Source: Acheta domesticus (lineage: Eukaryota; Arthropoda; Insecta; Orthoptera; Gryllidae). Taken from it: a DNA stretch of 64,000 bases. The DNA is taken from NCBI GenBank assembly GCA_031308135.1, contig JAHLJT010000631.1, forward strand, positions 223,891,654 through 223,955,653. The letters run 5' to 3'. The position numbers and the translations under genes are program-made. Each line of letters opens with the position of its first letter. Position 1 is the first letter of the stretch. The notes beneath the pieces are model-generated. The model was not told the origin of the DNA. It worked only from the letters and a program-made list of their open reading frames with translations, and made no database searches. Below, one piece after another: positions 59,391 through 64,000 of the stretch.

Positions 59391-59439
59391 AAAACTGCTC
59401 ATCAGAACAGCCGCCCGCTAGACTTCTCCAGACTATGGC

Positions 59440-59640
59440 TGAATTCGACCTAGCTACGGAGCTAGTGTCGATAACCCTGCTCCCGTCGGGACTCGAACCC
59501 CAGGACCTCTCGGTCAGAAGCACTGCAGTGACATCAGTGCGACCTTTGCCTGTAGACCGAGCAGGCAGAGCAGCAGGCGCAGGCTGTGATATTACAGTGT
59601 GGGCTGACGGAATCCAGGGGAAAACCCGACAGAGCTAGAT
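59440..59640 (-). mobile_element. Possible tRNA-derived SINE
   Basis: A B-box GGTTCGAGTCC (complement of 59489-59499) is preceded on the minus strand by CCGAGAGGTCCTG. An A box is not convincing, so this is a weak call. Confidence 0.35.
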
Positions 59641-60056
59641 AATCGCAATGCGACGCATGTAATCTACTTTGTTGAATGATTGAAATTATTGAAGGCCATT
59701 GATTACTTAAGAATCATGCACTAGCCGCCACTAGTCCAAAGAAAATTGCATCATGCCTGAGTTACGGTGATTACGGCTTCTGGAATGCCGCGCTGGCGGC
59801 GACGCGGCGTCCGCCTGGCAGCCCTCGGCCGACGGGGCCTCGCCTCACCGTAGGAGCGCTCCGTCATCTTCGGCGAACTATATGTCGCTCGCCCTCTAAC
59901 ATACGTACGTAGTACACTTTCAAAGCCCTGCTGCTACACAGTTTTATGAGCGATAAGTCTTTTATTGTCAAGAAGGCAGCCCGACGGGATTCCTTCCTTT
60001 CATCGGATCCGTCTGTTCCTTCGAAAGGCGCGCGGGTCCTCTGTAATCCCCTGGGG
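59641..60056. other. Spacer with a GC-rich patch at 59780-59850
   Basis: No gene or repeat boundary was recognised. Confidence 0.4.
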
Positions 60057-60110
60057 CAGTGGTCGGCACACCGCGAGTCGCGAGCCACATGCGGCTCTGC
60101 CACGAACCGA
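60057..60110 (+). mobile_element. hAT-type terminus, truncated copy
   Basis: CAGTGGTCGGCACACCGCGA followed by CGCGAGCCACATGCGGCTCT is the widely shared terminal sequence of a hAT family (CAGTGGTCGGC...GAGCCACATGCGGCTC). The matching right end was not found in the window. Confidence 0.65.
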
Positions 60111-60999
60111 TTTCAACTACCAACTATCTGTCTTTTACTCTCTGTAGAGATGATGCAATTCTCCAAGTTCATGTTTTTTTTATTAATTTCAGGGCAGAAC
60201 TTATGCGATTTTTGCTGCTCGTCAACATGTAGAAATTTAACTGATGGATTTCTCATGAGAAAATCCATCTCGAAATCTGAATGAATGATGATTTTATCAA
60301 GTAACCTTACAAAGCTGACACGTACATTGCTGCATCTTAAGGTACTTGAATGTTGAAGAGAATACATTTCAAAACGTTTTGCTTCCTTACTAGAAATTGA
60401 AATCTTTATCCTTGAAGCTGTTGACTATTCCGAACGGAACGATCTATAGATACAAAAATATTATTTCATGCCAGACGTTACGTTTCATCCAAATAATCTT
60501 AAACTTAAACTACAGGGAAATGAGATATTTTTTGGATTGTACAGATTGGAAATGACATCTGTTGGATGTAGTCATTTTATTCGAAAATAAATTATTCTTT
60601 TCTTCTAAAAATTTTCGATGAGAAACTAATTCTACTAGAGAACCAAAAAAAAATGTTCATACCTCCAGGACGAAAGTAGATGATGTTAAAGACAACGATC
60701 GTATTGATTTCGAAAATCATTATAAAAAGTTTCTAATACGCAGGGTTCAAAAGATATGATTTTTTTCAAAAGATATTTAGTATTTAATGTAAACAGTATC
60801 ATATATTAGTTTCCTCATTGTCACTCCGGTTATATTACTACAAAACTTTATGAGCATGCTTCATATGAGGTAGGAAAATGTTAAAAAGGTAATACGCATA
60901 TTCGTGTAATAATATTAAAACATATTGGAAGGAGAAATGCTTATCGCATTGCTTAAAAATGCTTTGCGCCTTGTTACTTACTCTTGTATTCCTGTTTTA

Positions 61000-61041
61000 C
61001 TCTCTCTCTCTCTCAGAAGAAGAAGAAGAAGAAGAAGAAGA
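61000..61041. repeat. (TC)n-(AGA)n compound microsatellite
   Basis: Seven TC units abut about nine AGA units, a pyrimidine-to-purine strand switch. Confidence 0.95.
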
Positions 61042-61710
61042 AACCAGAAATGACACCCATTATTGAAGGATCCTTATGCCCTTGGTATCTATTCTCCATT
61101 GTAGCAATAGCATGATGAAACTTTCACGATGTTTATCACTAATATCACCCAAATTTTGCGGGAAAATTTAAGATTGAAGTGAAGAAAATGAACTTTCAAA
61201 GACATTCTACGCCTCATATTTTTGGAGCTTTCTAATCATTCTGTGACCAATGTTTTATAGTTTTCTTTCTTTGTCCCGAGAAATGCGTGAACAACTCTCT
61301 GAAAGGATTTCCATGTTGCTAACTCAATATCTCGCAATTATTCTTCCAATATTCCATCCAACATGAGTATTACGATTAGTGGGCCGATGCAAATTCTTTC
61401 CTTCGACTTTTCATTACCCATTCGTGGAATTAGTTCACTGATTTGAAACCATATTTTGAAGAATGTATAAACAATTGCCATTCATCTGGATTGCAGAGAA
61501 CTCACAATTCACTCATTAAACTCTAATGTCTGCATAAAAACAAAAAGTTCCTTCAAGAGCAGAATATTAAGCAGAGGTCTCGTGCCTATTTCTAAACTCT
61601 GAATTATTTGTCCCAGTAGCAAGTAGTTTTCATTACTGTAATCTGAAACCTAGCAGTTGAGAATCTTATTTTGACAAATTCAGGTCCCGTGCCAAATCAT
61701 TTATTTTTCT

Positions 61711-61896
61711 CTACTCCACTAAGTGCAGTCCAGTGTCAGACTTTCCTGGTAAGTAGGCTGGATCTTTTGAAGTGGAGGCTTCTATTTCTGGGGGAAACAC
61801 GGCTTCAGTTTCATCACAGTTCTCTTCACGATTTATTGACTGTGTTTCTGGGGGTACAGGTACTGGTAATTCGTCATTGGGTGACACAGGTCGCAT
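61711..61896 (-). pseudogene. Acidic ORF inside the unique part of TIR copy B
   Basis: The frame contains Pro/Glu/Ser-rich sequence ending EIEASTSKDPAYLPGKSDTG. Composition is protein-like, as in disordered N-termini of transposases or transposon accessory proteins, but no domain is recognisable. It may be the last trace of the autonomous element's gene. Confidence 0.3.
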
Positions 61897-62817
61897 GGCA
61901 GAAGAATTGTGTGGACATTAGATCTGGAGAAGCCAGATATATTTATAATGAGGAAGTAGCAGTCATTAAAATGTTTTTTTGGTATTCTCCACAACATTGG
62001 TATAGCGAATAACAAAGATTTGGGTTTTCCGTTCAACCACAAGCTAAGGTTCATTATACAGGTGACAACTCGGTAAGCAGCCTATAGTTTGTCCTGATCA
62101 CAAACACGACAGCCAAAGTATAAATAATATGCAAGTTTTGTAATTTCACACGTTTTTTCCCTTTGAAGTTTGGGTGTAAATCTTCTATAAACGTAGTGGG
62201 TTGATTCGCACACTTTTGATGTGAAATGACGATATACATTTTATCGAACCAATTCAATTCCCCGGATCATGTGACGAATTTAACTTTATAAAACCCACAG
62301 AATTGTAATGTATTAATGTATTTGAGGCACTGGCAAACCAGAAACGAACTTCACACGCATTAGGTACAGTTCCGCATGATACCGATTGACTCAGAATATG
62401 TCACCCCAACAGTTGGATATTTGTATACTTGCGATAAGGTAAGACGCTAAAATAATTGAGCACTAAGATGTACTCGTAATTGAGGACGACTACCAGACGC
62501 GAGAACAGAAACGGCAATCTTTAAATACAGAGTTTAAAATATAACCACGAAAGCCTAATTTTGTTGACATCTCATGAAAGTAGCATAGATGAACCGAACA
62601 GAGATTTTATTTTTAAATAGATTTTGTGCCTATTGATTCTACAAATTTTATAGGTTAACTTAAATGGTTCTTGCATTAATAGCAAAATACGTTGTGATAC
62701 AATATATTTTAAAACTCTAATGTGATATGACTTTTTTATTATGATATTCGTAATTACGTATAAAATTGAATGCGTTGCGCACTCAACCTTTCTTGAGGTA
62801 AACACCTTGTTCCCTAG

Positions 62818-64000
62818 TGTTCATTTTGCGAACCTGCTGAATCATCTTCAAGCGGTTATTGACTGACTATTTTAAAATAACAATTTTAAATATGAGGGAA
62901 TCTTTTCTATGGAGGTTTCAAGAATTTAGAGAGAGCATATCGACGACTTTTTTTTAAAAAAAAATCTCAGTACTGACATAATAGACTTACTGCTGATATG
63001 GAAAATGGGAGAAAAATAAATGTGATTCTAGTTCACAGAGAAGTGATCTGCTTTTGAAGACCTGGAGAAGGAGAAATAATTTTCAACACATTACATAGTA
63101 TTCCTAGCTCATATAATCAGTTAAAAAAATATAGCGTTTGCTTTCTCCCGTCAGCTGTACATATTCATGCAAACAAACGTTTTCAAGCATGAAATTTATT
63201 AAAACTAAATTGAGAAATCGTCTTATTGATGAGAATATGGAATTCTGATTGAAATTAAAAACAACTTACTTATCCAAATTTTCCAAGGAAATTCAATGTT
63301 CACGTTGTCACATTATATGCGTGCATGCAGAATATCGTCATTGTTCACAGGCATGTTTTGTCGTATTTCTATTAACCGATGTAGATTCACGACCATGTAA
63401 TACAATGCTAGAGATATAGATCATGAGAGTTGGTTGAATTCCATCATCAGGCTTGGTAATAAGAATAGAACAACAACACGGTTAACAGACGTCTAGCACT
63501 TAGACACAGTTGTACATAGAAATAGAAGATTGTAGTACATAATTAATGAAATTGGTACCAATCTTACTTTTCAACAGATACGAAATACGTCTTAAATCAC
63601 AGAAACATCGGTGGTACATCTCACAGATACAGACACAAGGAGTGATTTCAGAACGAGAGTCCATCCCACATAAACACACCGCAGACCCAGGCATCACAGC
63701 AAATAAAGAAAACACCTGATGCGATGAAAATGTGCAAACAGGACCTCTAGTTGTGGTCACTTTTTACATGTGCATCCGGTTGGTGGTTGGTTAGTTAAGC
63801 ACCAAAACAAGAAATAACTATACTAGAATTGGGGAAGTACCATTACAATATACAAATTTCTAAATAATATTAATTTTACAATGTCAAATTATAACAATGT
63901 TAAATTAATTTGTTCTGGGATATGGAGTTTGTAGTCGGGATCCCAAACCGCAGCTCCCTTGCGTGCAGGGCGCAGTTGCTGACTTGTCGCTGATGTTGTG
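62818..64000. other. AT-rich sequence to the window edge
   Basis: A minus-strand frame at 63500-63760 with several Cys has no recognisable domain. The last 100 bp are GC-richer and could be the start of a repeat continuing outside the window. Confidence 0.4.

Larger units (their letters stand above)
60635..62817. mobile_element. TIR DNA transposon, copy B (2183 bp)
   Basis: The left end CTAGAGAACC, then TTCATACCTCCAGGA, and the right end (reverse complement CTAGGGAACAAGGTG, then TTTACCTCAAGA) correspond to copy A at 29894-31081. Sequence up to about 60935 and from about 61970 matches copy A. The 1.03 kb between is unique to this copy and includes (TC)n/(AGA)n at 61000-61041 and an acidic minus-strand frame at 61711-61896. 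Either B carries an insertion or A is an internal-deletion derivative. Confidence 0.75.

Noticed and set aside
1..64000. CRISPR array, operon or bacterial defence system
   Set aside because: No regularly spaced direct repeats with unique spacers, no compact gene clusters and no Shine-Dalgarno sites. Spliced exons and retroelements show that this is a eukaryotic chromosome.

Overview
This window is AT-rich, repeat-dense eukaryotic DNA with spliced exons, most likely from an arthropod and probably an insect with a large, transposon-rich genome. The grounds are two canonical-splice exons more than 20 kb apart, several non-LTR reverse transcriptase remnants of insect types, many hAT-like elements, Ty3/gypsy, PIF/Harbinger and pogo remnants, tRNA-derived SINEs, and CpG-rich islands in an otherwise AT-rich background. 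There are no bacterial operons, Shine-Dalgarno sites or CRISPR arrays. Most open frames are short and accidental.

Host gene. I can support one host gene, on the minus strand: a secreted lipocalin-like protein. Its upstream exon (40859-41283) encodes a Pro/Ala-rich N-terminus and a hydrophobic signal-peptide core, and ends at a consensus donor. The next exon recognised (16674-16911) opens at a good acceptor with the lipocalin-type GxWY motif and ends at a perfect donor. The phases match, which implies a 23.9-kb intron. The last exon(s) and any 5' untranslated exons were not found. CpG-rich islands at 43.1-43.5, 44.1-44.4, 50.3-51.1 and 54.7-55.4 kb lie upstream of the signal-peptide exon and could hold a promoter.

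Layout of the mobile DNA. 1-9.3 kb: AT-rich spacer with foldbacks and a tRNA-like palindrome. 9.3-15.5 kb: a SINE, a hAT terminus, a gag-pol-deleted Ty3/gypsy element with a tRNA-Pro-type primer-binding site, a 709-bp insertion with a perfect 15-bp target duplication, and a 461-bp hAT-like MITE. 17-23 kb: a short tandem array, a hAT-like element holding a foldback MITE, and a decayed LINE. 23-31 kb: dispersed short repeats, gypsy integrase and gag remnants, and copy A of a TIR transposon. 31-34 kb: a LINE with a largely open RT frame and a PIF/Harbinger relic. 36-41 kb: a CpG island, foldback MITE copy 2, an RTE-type LINE, two hammerhead-like motifs and the lipocalin signal exon. 43-48 kb: CpG islands, a MITE, a Jockey-type RT and a pogo/Tigger relic. 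48-64 kb: SINEs, CpG islands, a hAT element with a perfect 8-bp duplication, and copy B of the TIR transposon.

The most interesting signals are three hammerhead-ribozyme-like motifs on the same strand as the lipocalin gene. Two lie in its large intron, and one of these is only about 120 nt downstream of the 5' splice site. Others are the two foldback MITE relatives, the paired 1.2/2.2-kb TIR elements, and a 370-bp SINE-like family present four times.
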